From: an uncultured Sphingomonadales bacterium
Lineage (GTDB): Bacteria; Pseudomonadota; Alphaproteobacteria; Sphingomonadales; Sphingomonadaceae
Assembly: GCA_937898525.1 (NCBI GenBank)
Contig: CALCBC010000079.1
Location: forward strand, 1 to 13,898
Direction: 5' to 3'
DNA: 13,898 bases
Within the stretch, counting starts at the first letter, position 1; every line of letters begins with the position of its first letter. Below the pieces are notes generated by a model. That model saw only the letters and a program-made list of their open reading frames with translations. It was not told the origin of the DNA and did not search any database. A program made the translations under genes and the position numbers. Shown in pieces: positions 7,438 through 13,898 of this stretch.

Positions 7438-7461
7438 CACCGGGGGAGAAAAGAGGATAAT
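7433..7461 (+). promoter_or_regulatory. Sigma-70-like promoter of the paralogue pair
   Basis: TTGTCC (7433-7438) and GATAAT (7456-7461) are separated by exactly 17 bases. This predicts transcription from about 7468, which supports the ATG at 7490 (GGGAGA six bases upstream) over the in-frame GTG at 7418. GATAAT matches the -10 consensus at five of six positions; the -35 is weaker. Confidence 0.55.
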
Positions 7462-7489
7462 CCCACCGCCCGAATTTGGGAGACAGTCG

Positions 7490-8272
7490 ATGCTCACCCG
7501 TCTCCGGATCCTTTTCGTCGCCGGTCTGGCCGGCGTCCTGCTCGCTCCGCTGCCCGCCTCGGCCGAAACCAACCAGGAGCCGCTGGCCCGGTTCGGGAGC
7601 GCGCTGTGCCCGGGTGTCGTCGGCCTCAAGCGCGAGGCTGCCGAAATGATGGTCGCGCGGATCCGCGCGACAACCGAGCGGCTCGGCCTGCGCATGGCTC
7701 CCGAGGGAACCTGCGAAGCCAACCTCGTGGTCGGCTTCGTCGACGACGGGCAGGCCTTCCTGCGCCAGCTGCGCGAGGACCGCGGCTACATCTTCGCCGA
7801 GCTGACCCGCGGCGAGCGGCTCGACCTGCTCAACGAGACAGGGCCGGCGCGCGCCATGCTGCGCGTGCGTGCCCGCTCGCGCGACGGCATGCCGATCCCC
7901 CGCCGCGAGAGCCTGGCCGAGCTGCCGCAGACCTCGATGTGGATGGCGCACTCGAAGATCTACGTAGCCACCCGCAACGACATCATTTCCGCGCTGGTGC
8001 TGTTCGACCGCAACGAGATCCGCGACTACACCCTCGATCAGCTGGCCGACTACGCGACCTTCCGCGGGCTGGTTCACAAGCTGCCCGATCCGGCCTCGGC
8101 CGGGCAGGCCTCGATCCTCTCGTTGTTCGACGCAGGGGCCGAGCGGCCCGAGGGCCTGACCGAGTTCGACCTCGCCTATCTCACCACGCTCTACTCGGGC
8201 ATCGCCAACCTTCCCGCGCCGGCCAAGCTCGCCGATCTCGAGCATGCGACCGGCGTTCGCACGCTCGAGTAG
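7490..8272 (+). CDS. Secreted protein of unknown family, paralogue A
   Basis: I cannot name this family. The 260-residue product has a signal peptide (about 1-25, ending LPASA), so it should be periplasmic or exported. Its mature part begins with LCPGVVGLKREAAEMMVARIR (Cys40), then CEANLVVGFVDDG (Cys75). Further blocks are DGMPIPRRESL (132-142), MWMAHSKIYV (150-159), LFDRNEIR, LADYATFRGL and LTEFDLAYLTTLYSGIANLP (223-242). About half of the aligned residues match paralogue B by eye, and both cysteines are conserved, suggesting a disulphide. No metal-binding or catalytic signature stands out, apart from the invariant MWMAHSK block. The promoter sits upstream, and paralogue B follows after 27 bases, so the two are probably co-transcribed. 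The start at 7490 is chosen for its ribosome binding site and signal peptide. Confidence 0.85.
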   Translation: MLTRLRILFVAGLAGVLLAPLPASAETNQEPLARFGSALCPGVVGLKREAAEMMVARIRATTERLGLRMAPEGTCEANLVVGFVDDGQAFLRQLREDRGYIFAELTRGERLDLLNETGPARAMLRVRARSRDGMPIPRRESLAELPQTSMWMAHSKIYVATRNDIISALVLFDRNEIRDYTLDQLADYATFRGLVHKLPDPASAGQASILSLFDAGAERPEGLTEFDLAYLTTLYSGIANLPAPAKLADLEHATGVRTLE

Positions 8273-8299
8273 CCGTACCAGTCCGGAGCCGACGCCCGC

Positions 8300-9208
8300 A
8301 TGACGACCCTTCGCGGCGGCCTCATTGCCGCCCTCGCCGCCACGCTGGCCGCTGCCACGCCCGCCGTCGCACAGGAGGAGGCCGCCACGCCCGCCGCCCC
8401 CGACGAAGATATCGTCGTCACCGGCGAGCGCCCCAGCCACCGCGAGGTCAGCCGCCAGGCCCGTGACGTGACCGCCATCGGCAGCGACATCCGCGACCGT
8501 CCGCTCGCCCGGATCGAGGACCGCCTGTGCCCGGGCGTGATCGGGCTCAAGCGCGACGCCGCCGAGTTGATGATCGACCGCATCCGCTGGAACGCCGAGC
8601 GGCTCAACATGTGGCTGGCCGACGATACCGACTGCTCGCCCAACCTGATCGTCGCCTTCGTCGAGGACGGCAAGCAGGCGCTCGGCGAGCTGCACGAGAA
8701 CCAGCCGTGGCTGTTCGAGACGCTGCCGATCCACGAGCGCCGCGCGCTGCTCGCCGAGCAGGGCCCGGTCCGCGTATGGACCACCGCGCTGACCCGCACC
8801 CGCGACGGGATGCCGATCCAGCGGCGCGAGAACCTGACCGATCCCCCGGTCACGCAGATGTGGATGGCGCACTCCAAGCTCTACCTGACGATCCGCGAGG
8901 ACATCACCCAGGTGGTGGTGCTGTTCGACCGTGAGGGCGTGCGCGGCAAGACGATCATCCAGCTCGCCGACTACGTGACCATGCGCAGCTTCGCCCGCAC
9001 GCGGCCGGCCTCGGGCGAGGCCGCGCTCGACACGATCCTCGCGCTGTTCGACCCGGACCACGAGCCGCCGCTCGAGCTGACCGCCTTCGACCAGGCCTAC
9101 CTGCGCAGCGTCTACAAGGAGATCGCCAACCTGCCGGCGGCGATGAAGCTGCTCGACGTGGCCGACGAGCTCGAGCGCGAGATGGAACGGCGGGCGACGG
9201 GCCGTTAG
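8300..9208 (+). CDS. Secreted protein of unknown family, paralogue B with TonB-box-like segment
   Basis: This 302-residue product shares the whole core of paralogue A: LCPGVIGLKRDAAELMIDRIR (Cys77), CSPNLIVAFVEDG (Cys112), DGMPIQRREN (169-178), MWMAHSKLY (187-195), LADYVTMRS and FDQAYLRSVYKEIANLPA. It differs at the N-terminus. After the signal peptide (about 1-24, ending PAVA), an Ala/Pro/Glu-rich linker contains EDIVVTGER (36-44), which resembles the TonB box of sphingomonad TonB-dependent receptors. No receptor plug or barrel follows. The C-terminus is a charged helix (DELEREMERR). It lies 27 bases after paralogue A and has only a weak GGAG twelve bases before the ATG, consistent with translation from a shared message. 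Function unknown; an exported or periplasmic location is inferred. Confidence 0.85.
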   Translation: MTTLRGGLIAALAATLAAATPAVAQEEAATPAAPDEDIVVTGERPSHREVSRQARDVTAIGSDIRDRPLARIEDRLCPGVIGLKRDAAELMIDRIRWNAERLNMWLADDTDCSPNLIVAFVEDGKQALGELHENQPWLFETLPIHERRALLAEQGPVRVWTTALTRTRDGMPIQRRENLTDPPVTQMWMAHSKLYLTIREDITQVVVLFDREGVRGKTIIQLADYVTMRSFARTRPASGEAALDTILALFDPDHEPPLELTAFDQAYLRSVYKEIANLPAAMKLLDVADELEREMERRATGR

Positions 9209-9303
9209 CTTTCGTCGGGAGCGGTCTGCCGCGGCAAATCTTCGCCGTCTATCGTACCGGTCGGTTCACGCGTCGGGGGCGCGGCGCCCGCGCTGCGCTG
9301 CCG

Positions 9304-9500
9304 ATGCGCGAGGACATCACCGGCGTGCTGGTGCTGTTCGGCCGCGAGGGAGTGCGCGGCAGGACGCTGATCCAGCTGGCCGACTACGCGACGATCCGCG
9401 GCCTCGCCCGCACCCGGCCGGCAGACGGCGACGGGCAGGCTCGGTCAGCCGCCAGCTGCGGCGGAACGCGGAAGCCGAGGCGGAGAAGCCGCGCGAGTAG
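9304..9500 (+). pseudogene. Truncated third copy of the paralogue family
   Basis: Frame 1 from 9304 reads REDITGVLVLF, then REGVRGRTLIQLADYATIRG and LARTRP. Of 38 residues, about 29 equal residues 199-236 of paralogue B. Homology begins abruptly at 9304 with no match before it. After about 9430 the frame changes: the shifted frame ends SRQLRRNAEAEAEKPRE with a TAG at 9498-9500, a plausible old C-terminus. The conserved FDxAYL...IANLP block is missing between them. The copy therefore lacks its N-terminal two thirds and an internal piece, and is frameshifted. The TAG lies three bases from the stop of the converging sugar dehydrogenase gene. The 9209-9303 gap before it shows nothing recognisable. 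Confidence 0.75.
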
Positions 9501-9503
9501 CGC

Positions 9504-10784
9504 TCACTCGCCCGGCGTTATCCTGAGGATCGCGCCGTCGGTCTCGTCGGTCAGCACGAAGATCGAGCCGTCGGGCGCCACGCGCACGTCGCGCAGCCGC
9601 TGGCCGAGGTCGGCGAGCATCGCTTCCTGCGCCAGCACGTGTCCGTCGGGCGCGAGCTCGAGCCGGACCAGCGAGCGGTTCATCATCGCGATCAGCAGGT
9701 TGCCATCCCACGCCGGGAACGCCGACCCGCGGTAGACCGCGATGTTGCCCGGGTTGTGCGACGGCGGGCCGAACGCCCAGACCGCGTCGGTCATTCCCTC
9801 GACCTCGCGCACGCCCTTCTTCGGCGGCTCGCCGTTGTAGTGATAGCCCTGCGTCACGTCGGGCCAGCCGTAGTTGGCGCCGCGCTCGATCCGGTTGACC
9901 TCGTCGCCGCCGCGCGGGCCGAACTCGGTCTCCCACATCGTTCCGGTGGCCGGGTCGATCGTCAGCCCGGTCGGGTTGCGGTGGCCGGTCGACCAGATCT
10001 CGGGCCGCCAGCCGGGCACCGAGGTGAACGGGTTGTCCTTCGGCACGCTGCCGTCGCGGTTGAGGCGCAGGATCTTGCCGATGTGGTTGCCCGGGTCCTG
10101 CACCAGCTCGCCGTAGTTGCGGTCGCCGCTGGTGACGTAGAGGTACCCGTCCTTGTCGATCGCCATGCGTCCGCCGTAGCTGCCGAACGCCGGACCCTGG
10201 CCGCAGCAGCGCTGCGGGATCGGCGGCGCGCCGTACCACGGCTCGGCGATGAAGATGTCCTCGACCTCGGTCAGCCGGTGCCCGCCGTCCCACTTGGCGC
10301 GCAGCACGGCCATCGCCGAGTTCGCCTGCGGCGTCGGGTTGTCGCCCGCGTCGGGGTGCGACTTGCTGTAACTCAGGTAGATCGTCCGGTTGCTGGCGAA
10401 GTCCGGATCGAGCACCACGTCGGTCAGCCCGGCGATGCCGGCGGTGATCATCGGCGGCAGCCCCTCGATCGGCTGCGGGTCGAGCACGCCGTCGCGGATC
10501 ACCCGCAGCCGCCCGACGCGCTCGGTCACGAGGATCCCGCCGTCGGGCAGGAAGGCCATCCCCCAGGGGTGGTCGAGCCCCCTGGCGAAGACCTCGACGT
10601 GGAGCTTGGCGTCGGCCGTGTCGACGTCCCACGGTCCGTCGCCGAGCGGCTCGCTCTGGAACGGGTTGCGCGGCGCCGCCGCGGCGGGCGCACCCGGAGG
10701 CGCCGGTGCCGTCGTCTGCGCCGCCAGCGCGCTGCCCATCCCCAGCAGCGCTGCGCCCGCGAGCCATCCCGTCCAGGTCTTCAT
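9504..10784 (-). CDS. PQQ-dependent sugar dehydrogenase-like protein (YliI/aldose dehydrogenase type)
   Basis: Members of this six-bladed beta-propeller family oxidise aldoses in the periplasm with PQQ. The 426-residue product has a signal peptide (about 1-22, ending SALAA), an Ala/Pro linker, then family blocks: LDHPWGMAFLPDGGILVTER (70-89), AGLTDVVLDPDF (118-129), GGRMAIDKDGYLYVTSGDRN (204-223), HIGKILRLNRDGSVPKDNPF (234-253), EIWSTGHRNPTGL (262-274, Arg269) and FGPRGGDEVN with ANYGWP (288-308). Where YliI and soluble glucose dehydrogenase have the catalytic His before GGRL/SGRL, this protein has Ser202 (GSYGGRM); a CysCys pair (193-194) lies just before it. A GGGA precedes the ATG. No PQQ synthesis gene is in view. 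The fold is confident; sugar oxidation is uncertain. Confidence 0.9.
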   Translation of the reverse strand: MKTWTGWLAGAALLGMGSALAAQTTAPAPPGAPAAAAPRNPFQSEPLGDGPWDVDTADAKLHVEVFARGLDHPWGMAFLPDGGILVTERVGRLRVIRDGVLDPQPIEGLPPMITAGIAGLTDVVLDPDFASNRTIYLSYSKSHPDAGDNPTPQANSAMAVLRAKWDGGHRLTEVEDIFIAEPWYGAPPIPQRCCGQGPAFGSYGGRMAIDKDGYLYVTSGDRNYGELVQDPGNHIGKILRLNRDGSVPKDNPFTSVPGWRPEIWSTGHRNPTGLTIDPATGTMWETEFGPRGGDEVNRIERGANYGWPDVTQGYHYNGEPPKKGVREVEGMTDAVWAFGPPSHNPGNIAVYRGSAFPAWDGNLLIAMMNRSLVRLELAPDGHVLAQEAMLADLGQRLRDVRVAPDGSIFVLTDETDGAILRITPGE

Positions 10785-10817
10785 CTCGATCCCGCTCCCG
10801 TGTTCGTTGATTCCGTC

Positions 10818-10846
10818 CGTCTAGTCGGGGCTCGAGCGCAAGACAA
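10818..10846 (-). promoter_or_regulatory. Possible promoter of the sugar dehydrogenase gene
   Basis: On the minus strand TTGTCT (10846-10841) and TAGACG (10823-10818) are 17 bases apart, 33 bases before the ATG at 10784. The -35 is fair and the -10 poor; the latter resembles the CTAGA core of the tRNA promoter at the right end. Tentative. Confidence 0.3.
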
Positions 10847-10864
10847 CGCACCGCCGCTTTCGCT

Positions 10865-10892
10865 TTGCGGACAACCGCATGCGCGATACGAT
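10865..10892 (+). promoter_or_regulatory. Possible promoter of the SPFH-NfeD operon
   Basis: TTGCGG (10865-10870) and TACGAT (10887-10892) are 16 bases apart and sit 33 bases before the ATG at 10926. Both hexamers match the sigma-70 consensus moderately. The position in a short divergent gap makes a promoter likely, but this exact assignment is tentative. Confidence 0.35.
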
Positions 10893-10925
10893 GCGGCCCG
10901 AGGCTATTGCGGGGGAGGACCTCTC

Positions 10926-11930
10926 ATGTACGCAGTCATCGGCGCCCTGGTGTTCGTGCTGCTCGTGTTCCTGATGATGGGCGTGCGCGTCGTCAGGCAG
11001 GGCTACGTCTACACGATCGAGCGGCTCGGCAAGTTCACGCTCGCCGCCGAGCCGGGCCTGCACATCATCGTCCCGCTGGTCGACCGCGTCGGCCAGAAGG
11101 TCAACATGATGGAGCAGGTGCTCGACATCCCCGGGCAGGAGATCATCACCCGCGACAACGCCATGGTCGGGGTCGACGCGGTGGTGTTCTTCCAGGTGCT
11201 CGACGCCGGCAAGGCAGCCTACGAGGTACACAACCTCTACATGGCGATCATGGCCCTGACGACGACCAACCTCCGGACCGTGATGGGCTCGATGGACCTC
11301 GACGAGACCCTCTCCAAGCGCGACGAGATCAACGCCCGGCTGCTCTCGGTGGTCGACCACGCGACCAGCCCGTGGGGGGTCAAGATCACCCGCGTCGAGA
11401 TCAAGGACATCCGCCCGCCGATCGACATCTCCGAGGCGATGGCGCGGCAGATGAAGGCCGAGCGCCTCAAGCGCGCCGAGATTCTCGAGGCCGAGGGCGA
11501 GAAGCAGTCGGCGATCCTGCGCGCCGAGGGCCAGAAGGCCGCCGCGATCCTCTCCGCCGAGGGCAAGCGCGAAGCCGCCTTCCGCGAGGCCGAAGCCCGC
11601 GAGCGCGCCGCGCAGGCCGAGGCCGAGGCGACCCGCGCGGTGAGTGAGGCGATCGCCGAGTCGGGCAGCCACGCGATCAACTACTTCATCGCCCAGGAAT
11701 ACACCAAGGCGGTGGCGAAGTTCGCCGACTCGCCGAACGCCAAGACGATCCTGTTCCCGGTCGAGGCGACCCAGCTGATCGGCACGCTCGGCGGCATCGG
11801 CGAGCTCGCCCGCGAGATCATCGGCGAGAAGGCCGGCGCCGAGGGCGGGGTCCGGCTGCCCTCGCCGCAGCCGCAGCCGCCCGCGCGCCGCACGCCCGGC
11901 TCGGGCGTGCCGCGCTCGAGCCAGTCCTGA
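10926..11930 (+). CDS. SPFH/stomatin-like membrane protein (QmcA/paraslipin type)
   Basis: This 334-residue inner-membrane scaffold protein belongs to the SPFH (band 7) superfamily, whose members oligomerise in membrane microdomains and often work with NfeD or FtsH. It has one N-terminal membrane helix (about 2-20) and an SPFH domain (about 21-180). The domain contains GYVYTIERLGKF (26-37), EPGLHIIVPLVDRV (42-55), ITRDNAMVGVDAVVFFQVLD (74-93) and GVKITRVEIKDIRPP (151-165). An Ala/Glu coiled coil with repeated AEGEK/AEGQK/AEGKR blocks spans about 183-245. A C-terminal region carries NYFIAQEYTKA and KTILFPVE, and a Pro-rich tail (about 311-334) ends the protein. A strong GGGGGAGG lies shortly before the ATG. 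The stop overlaps the start of nfeD (TGATG), so the two are translationally coupled. Confidence 0.95.
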   Translation: MYAVIGALVFVLLVFLMMGVRVVRQGYVYTIERLGKFTLAAEPGLHIIVPLVDRVGQKVNMMEQVLDIPGQEIITRDNAMVGVDAVVFFQVLDAGKAAYEVHNLYMAIMALTTTNLRTVMGSMDLDETLSKRDEINARLLSVVDHATSPWGVKITRVEIKDIRPPIDISEAMARQMKAERLKRAEILEAEGEKQSAILRAEGQKAAAILSAEGKREAAFREAEARERAAQAEAEATRAVSEAIAESGSHAINYFIAQEYTKAVAKFADSPNAKTILFPVEATQLIGTLGGIGELAREIIGEKAGAEGGVRLPSPQPQPPARRTPGSGVPRSSQS

Positions 11931-12424
11931 TGGACTGGCTCAACGACTGGCTCGGCGCCAACGCCCACTGGGCCTGGCTGACGCTCGGGCTGGTTCTCGC
12001 CGGGCTCGAGATGCTGGTGCCCGGCGTCTACCTGATCTGGCTCGCGGCCGCGGCGATCGTCACCGGCGTGCTCACCGCGGCGTTCGACCTGTCGCTGCCG
12101 ATGCAGGTGATCGACTTCGTGTTCCTCTCGCTGATCCTCGCCTTCTCGGCGCGGCGGATGCTGCGCGAGCGGCCGATCGAGAGCGCCGACCCGCTGCTGA
12201 ACCGCCGCGGCGCGCGCCTCGTCGGCGAGACCGCGACCGTGGTCCAGGCGATCGAGCACGGCAGCGGCCGCGTCCGCCTCGGCGACAGCGAATGGATCGC
12301 CCGCGGCCCCGACATCGCCGCCGGCGAGCGGGTGCGCATCAGCGGCAGCGAAGGCGCGGTCCTGCTGGTCGAACCGCTCCGCCTGCCGCCGCCCGAGGAG
12401 ACGCCGGCCGAGGTGGAGGGGTAG
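11930..12424 (+). CDS. NfeD family protein (short form)
   Basis: Short NfeD proteins pair with stomatin-like SPFH partners in the membrane. The 164-residue product has three hydrophobic segments (about 13-30, 33-52, 58-75; VLAGLEMLVPGVYLIWLAAA is typical). A basic linker follows, then a C-terminal OB-fold-like domain of about 60 residues starting NRRGARLVGETATV (91-104), with GRVRLGDSEWIARG (113-126) and AGERVRISG (131-139). No protease domain is present, so it is the short type and not the long ClpP-fused type. Its ATG overlaps the last base of the SPFH stop codon, and no separate ribosome binding site is needed. The pair probably maintains membrane protein quality or lipid-domain organisation; that role is inferred from the family. 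Confidence 0.93.
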   Translation: MDWLNDWLGANAHWAWLTLGLVLAGLEMLVPGVYLIWLAAAAIVTGVLTAAFDLSLPMQVIDFVFLSLILAFSARRMLRERPIESADPLLNRRGARLVGETATVVQAIEHGSGRVRLGDSEWIARGPDIAAGERVRISGSEGAVLLVEPLRLPPPEETPAEVEG

Positions 12425-12473
12425 CGGCAGCCACCACTGCCGCGCGGTTCACCCCCATCCAAGCTCCGCAATC

Positions 12474-12536
12474 CTTCCCCCATCGAGGGGGAAGAGTTTG
12501 GGAGATCCGTCCCTGTCCTTCCCCCTTGATGGGGAA
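12474..12536. repeat. Pair of palindromic repeats (CTTCCCCC-loop-GGGGGAAG)
   Basis: Two related hairpins lie between nfeD and the convergent NDUFA9-like gene. The first is CTTCCCCC (12474-12481) with GGGGGAAG (12487-12494) around ATCGA. The second is TTCCCC (12519-12524) with GGGGAA (12531-12536) around CTTGAT. Neighbouring CCCCCATCC (about 12452-12460) and a TGGGAGGGGGCG further right look like parts of the same element. Such CCCCATCGAGGGG palindromes are dispersed repeats in Sphingomonadales (general knowledge). They may stabilise or end both converging transcripts, but lack T-tracts. Confidence 0.65.
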
Positions 12537-12625
12537 AGATACGAAGACTTGGGCCCGCGCAAGCGAGCCCTTGGTCGAGGCTGGGAGGGGGCGAAGCGGC
12601 CAGGCGCAACCCGGCCGCCGAGGCC

Positions 12626-13573
12626 TCAGGCCGCCGCGCCCGCGTCGGTAAACCGCCCGTGCTTGCGGAAACGAACCATCCAGCGGTCGAGGAACAGCCC
12701 GAGCGGCCGCGGGCGCAGGCCGAAGGCCTCGATCCCCGGCAGCGCGCCGCCGGCCACCGAGCCGCGCTGGAGCAGCTTCCACTGGTCGGAGTTGATCGGC
12801 GTCCCCGGCAGCGCGGCGACGAGGGCGGCGAGGCCGTCGGGCACAGCCAGCAGCGAGCGCTCGCGCCCCTGCGCGGCCGCGATGCGGCGATACAGCTCTT
12901 CCATCGTCAGCACTTCGGGGCCGGCGAGCTCGTAGGTCTTGCCGCCGTGTTTGCCGGGGTTCTCGAGCGCTTCGGTGATCGCCAGCGCGGCGTCGTCGAC
13001 GAACAGCGGCTGCAGCTTTGCCTGCGGGCCGAACACCGGCACGACCGGCCAGCTCGCAATCAGCCCGGCGAACAGGTTCACGAACCGGTCGTCCTCGCCG
13101 AACAGCACCGACGGGCGCACCACCGTCGCCTTGGGGAATGCCGCGCGCACGCGCGCTTCGCCTTCGCCCTTGGTCGCCGCGTAGCCGCTGTCGGAGTTCG
13201 CGTCGGCGCCGATCGCCGAGACCAGCACGAACGCCTTCGCGCCCGCCTCGGCCGCCGCCCTGGCGGCCGCCCCGGCGCCTTCGGCCTGCAGCGCCCACTG
13301 CCCGGCGCCGAACGTGCCGACGAGGTAGGCCGCCGCGTCCGCCCCCTGCATCGCCGCGGCGAGGCTCTCGGGCCTGCGCACGTCGCAGCGCATGAACTGG
13401 ATCTGCCCGAGGTTGGCCAGCGGGCGCAGGCGGATCGCGCGCTGCGGGTGGCGCGAGGCGATCCTCAGGCGTGCGCCGCGACGCAGCAGTTCTTCGGCGA
13501 CATGCGTGCCGAGAAAGCCGCCGCCGCCGACCAGCACGACCAGCTTGTCTTCGAGCGGAGAGGGGTGAGCCAT
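12626..13573 (-). CDS. NAD(P)-binding protein, complex I NDUFA9 family (atypical SDR)
   Basis: The 315-residue product is an atypical short-chain dehydrogenase of the group related to the complex I accessory subunit NDUFA9. It begins with a Rossmann nucleotide-binding motif, VVLVGGGGFLGTHVAEELLR (12-31), followed by LRIASRHP (36-43) and DVRRPESL (64-71). FVLVSAIGADANSDSGYAAT (115-134) contains the YxxxK pair Tyr131 and Lys135. VVRPSVLFGEDDRFVN and PLFVDDAALAI are typical of the family's later strands. The ATG at 13573 has GGAAG eight bases upstream; an in-frame ATG at 13660 adds an Arg-rich, non-conserved extension and is rejected. It converges with nfeD across the palindromic repeats. The role in bacteria is uncertain: it may bind NADPH near complex I or a quinone enzyme, but that is inferred. 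Confidence 0.9.
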   Translation of the reverse strand: MAHPSPLEDKLVVLVGGGGFLGTHVAEELLRRGARLRIASRHPQRAIRLRPLANLGQIQFMRCDVRRPESLAAAMQGADAAAYLVGTFGAGQWALQAEGAGAAARAAAEAGAKAFVLVSAIGADANSDSGYAATKGEGEARVRAAFPKATVVRPSVLFGEDDRFVNLFAGLIASWPVVPVFGPQAKLQPLFVDDAALAITEALENPGKHGGKTYELAGPEVLTMEELYRRIAAAQGRERSLLAVPDGLAALVAALPGTPINSDQWKLLQRGSVAGGALPGIEAFGLRPRPLGLFLDRWMVRFRKHGRFTDAGAAA

Positions 13574-13736
13574 GACGTGGTCTTCCAAGAATCCGGCGGC
13601 GCCGCGACCCGTGCGGCGCCGGTCGCGAGCGGCCATGCAACAACCCCGCGCCCCCCGCAAGGCGCTTGCGCCGCTCGCGGGCGCCAGCGGCTGCCCGAAA
13701 TCCGCGCGGCGCGACGCGCCGCCCCCATCACCGCCG

Positions 13737-13766
13737 TTGACACGCGCCCTCGCGCTTCGCTAGAGG
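13737..13766 (+). promoter_or_regulatory. Promoter of tRNA-Leu
   Basis: A consensus TTGACA (13737-13742) precedes GCTAGAGG (13759-13766), which fits the alphaproteobacterial housekeeping -10 form GCTANA. Using CTAGAG as the -10 hexamer the spacing is 17 bases. The bases after it (GCGCCCGCC) form a GC-rich discriminator, as expected for a stable-RNA promoter under stringent control. It lies about 40 bases before the tRNA. The remainder of the 13574-13736 gap shows only short GC palindromes. Confidence 0.7.
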
Positions 13767-13808
13767 CGCCCGCCTACCTGCCGGCGGAAACAGGTCCGCC
13801 CGGCCCGT

Positions 13809-13895
<87 letters not shown>

Positions 13896-13898
13896 TTT

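Noticed and set aside
7295..9061. Minus-strand open frame extending the lipoprotein gene to 724 codons
   Set aside because: The extension is antisense to the two paralogues with biased shadow composition. The lipoprotein start at 7294 has a ribosome binding site, signal peptide and lipobox.
9445..10851. 468-codon minus-strand frame overlapping the sugar dehydrogenase
   Set aside because: Out-of-frame shadow with Arg/Ala-rich composition; the 426-residue frame has clear family motifs.
9639..10925. Plus-strand frame fused upstream of the SPFH protein
   Set aside because: It is antisense to the sugar dehydrogenase; the SPFH start at 10926 has a strong ribosome binding site and the membrane helix begins there.
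13574..13660. Upstream ATG for the NDUFA9-like protein
   Set aside because: The extension is Arg-rich, lacks a ribosome binding site and precedes the usual short leader to the Rossmann motif.

Overview
The window is GC-rich DNA whose gene families and small palindromes point to an alphaproteobacterium, most likely Sphingomonadales (Erythrobacteraceae/Sphingomonadaceae type). The pointers are an IVVTG motif on a secreted protein, an NDUFA9-like reductase beside a CCA-encoding tRNA-Leu, an NnrS protein, and GCGAAAGC / CCCCATCGAGGGG hairpins. This assignment is inference from family content; no database search was possible.

Layout. The left edge (1-123, +) is the end of a gene whose product finishes in 33 consecutive prolines; a clear intrinsic terminator follows (151-184). 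A minus-strand block of envelope genes comes next, read right to left: a trimeric autotransporter adhesin (2380-5292), a small four-helix membrane protein (1945-2322) and a YcbB-type L,D-transpeptidase with a TTG start (224-1798). A lower-GC gap of about 350 bases separates the adhesin from an NnrS membrane protein on the plus strand (5648-6883). NnrS converges almost end to end with a small lipoprotein gene (6887-7294, -).

The middle (7433-9500, +) holds the least explained material. Two adjacent secreted paralogues of a family I cannot name (7490-8272 and 8300-9208) follow a sigma-70-like promoter that overlaps a perfect dyad. Behind them is a broken third copy (about 9304-9500). The second paralogue carries a TonB-box-like segment just after its signal peptide. 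Convergent to the remnant is a periplasmic PQQ-type sugar dehydrogenase (9504-10784, -) that seems to lack the family's catalytic histidine.

The right part has an SPFH/stomatin-like protein and NfeD overlapping by one base (10926-12424, +), a cluster of palindromic repeats (12474-12536), an NAD(P)-binding NDUFA9-family protein (12626-13573, -), and tRNA-Leu(CAG) with its own promoter at the right edge (13809-13895, +).

Most products act at the cell envelope: surface adhesion, peptidoglycan cross-linking, inner-membrane quality control and periplasmic or secreted proteins. I do not see a self-contained new defence or mobile system. The best candidates for undescribed biology are the tandem paralogue family with its TonB-box-like segment, the EF-hand-like insertion and Ala-rich 14-residue stalk of the adhesin, and the His-less sugar dehydrogenase.
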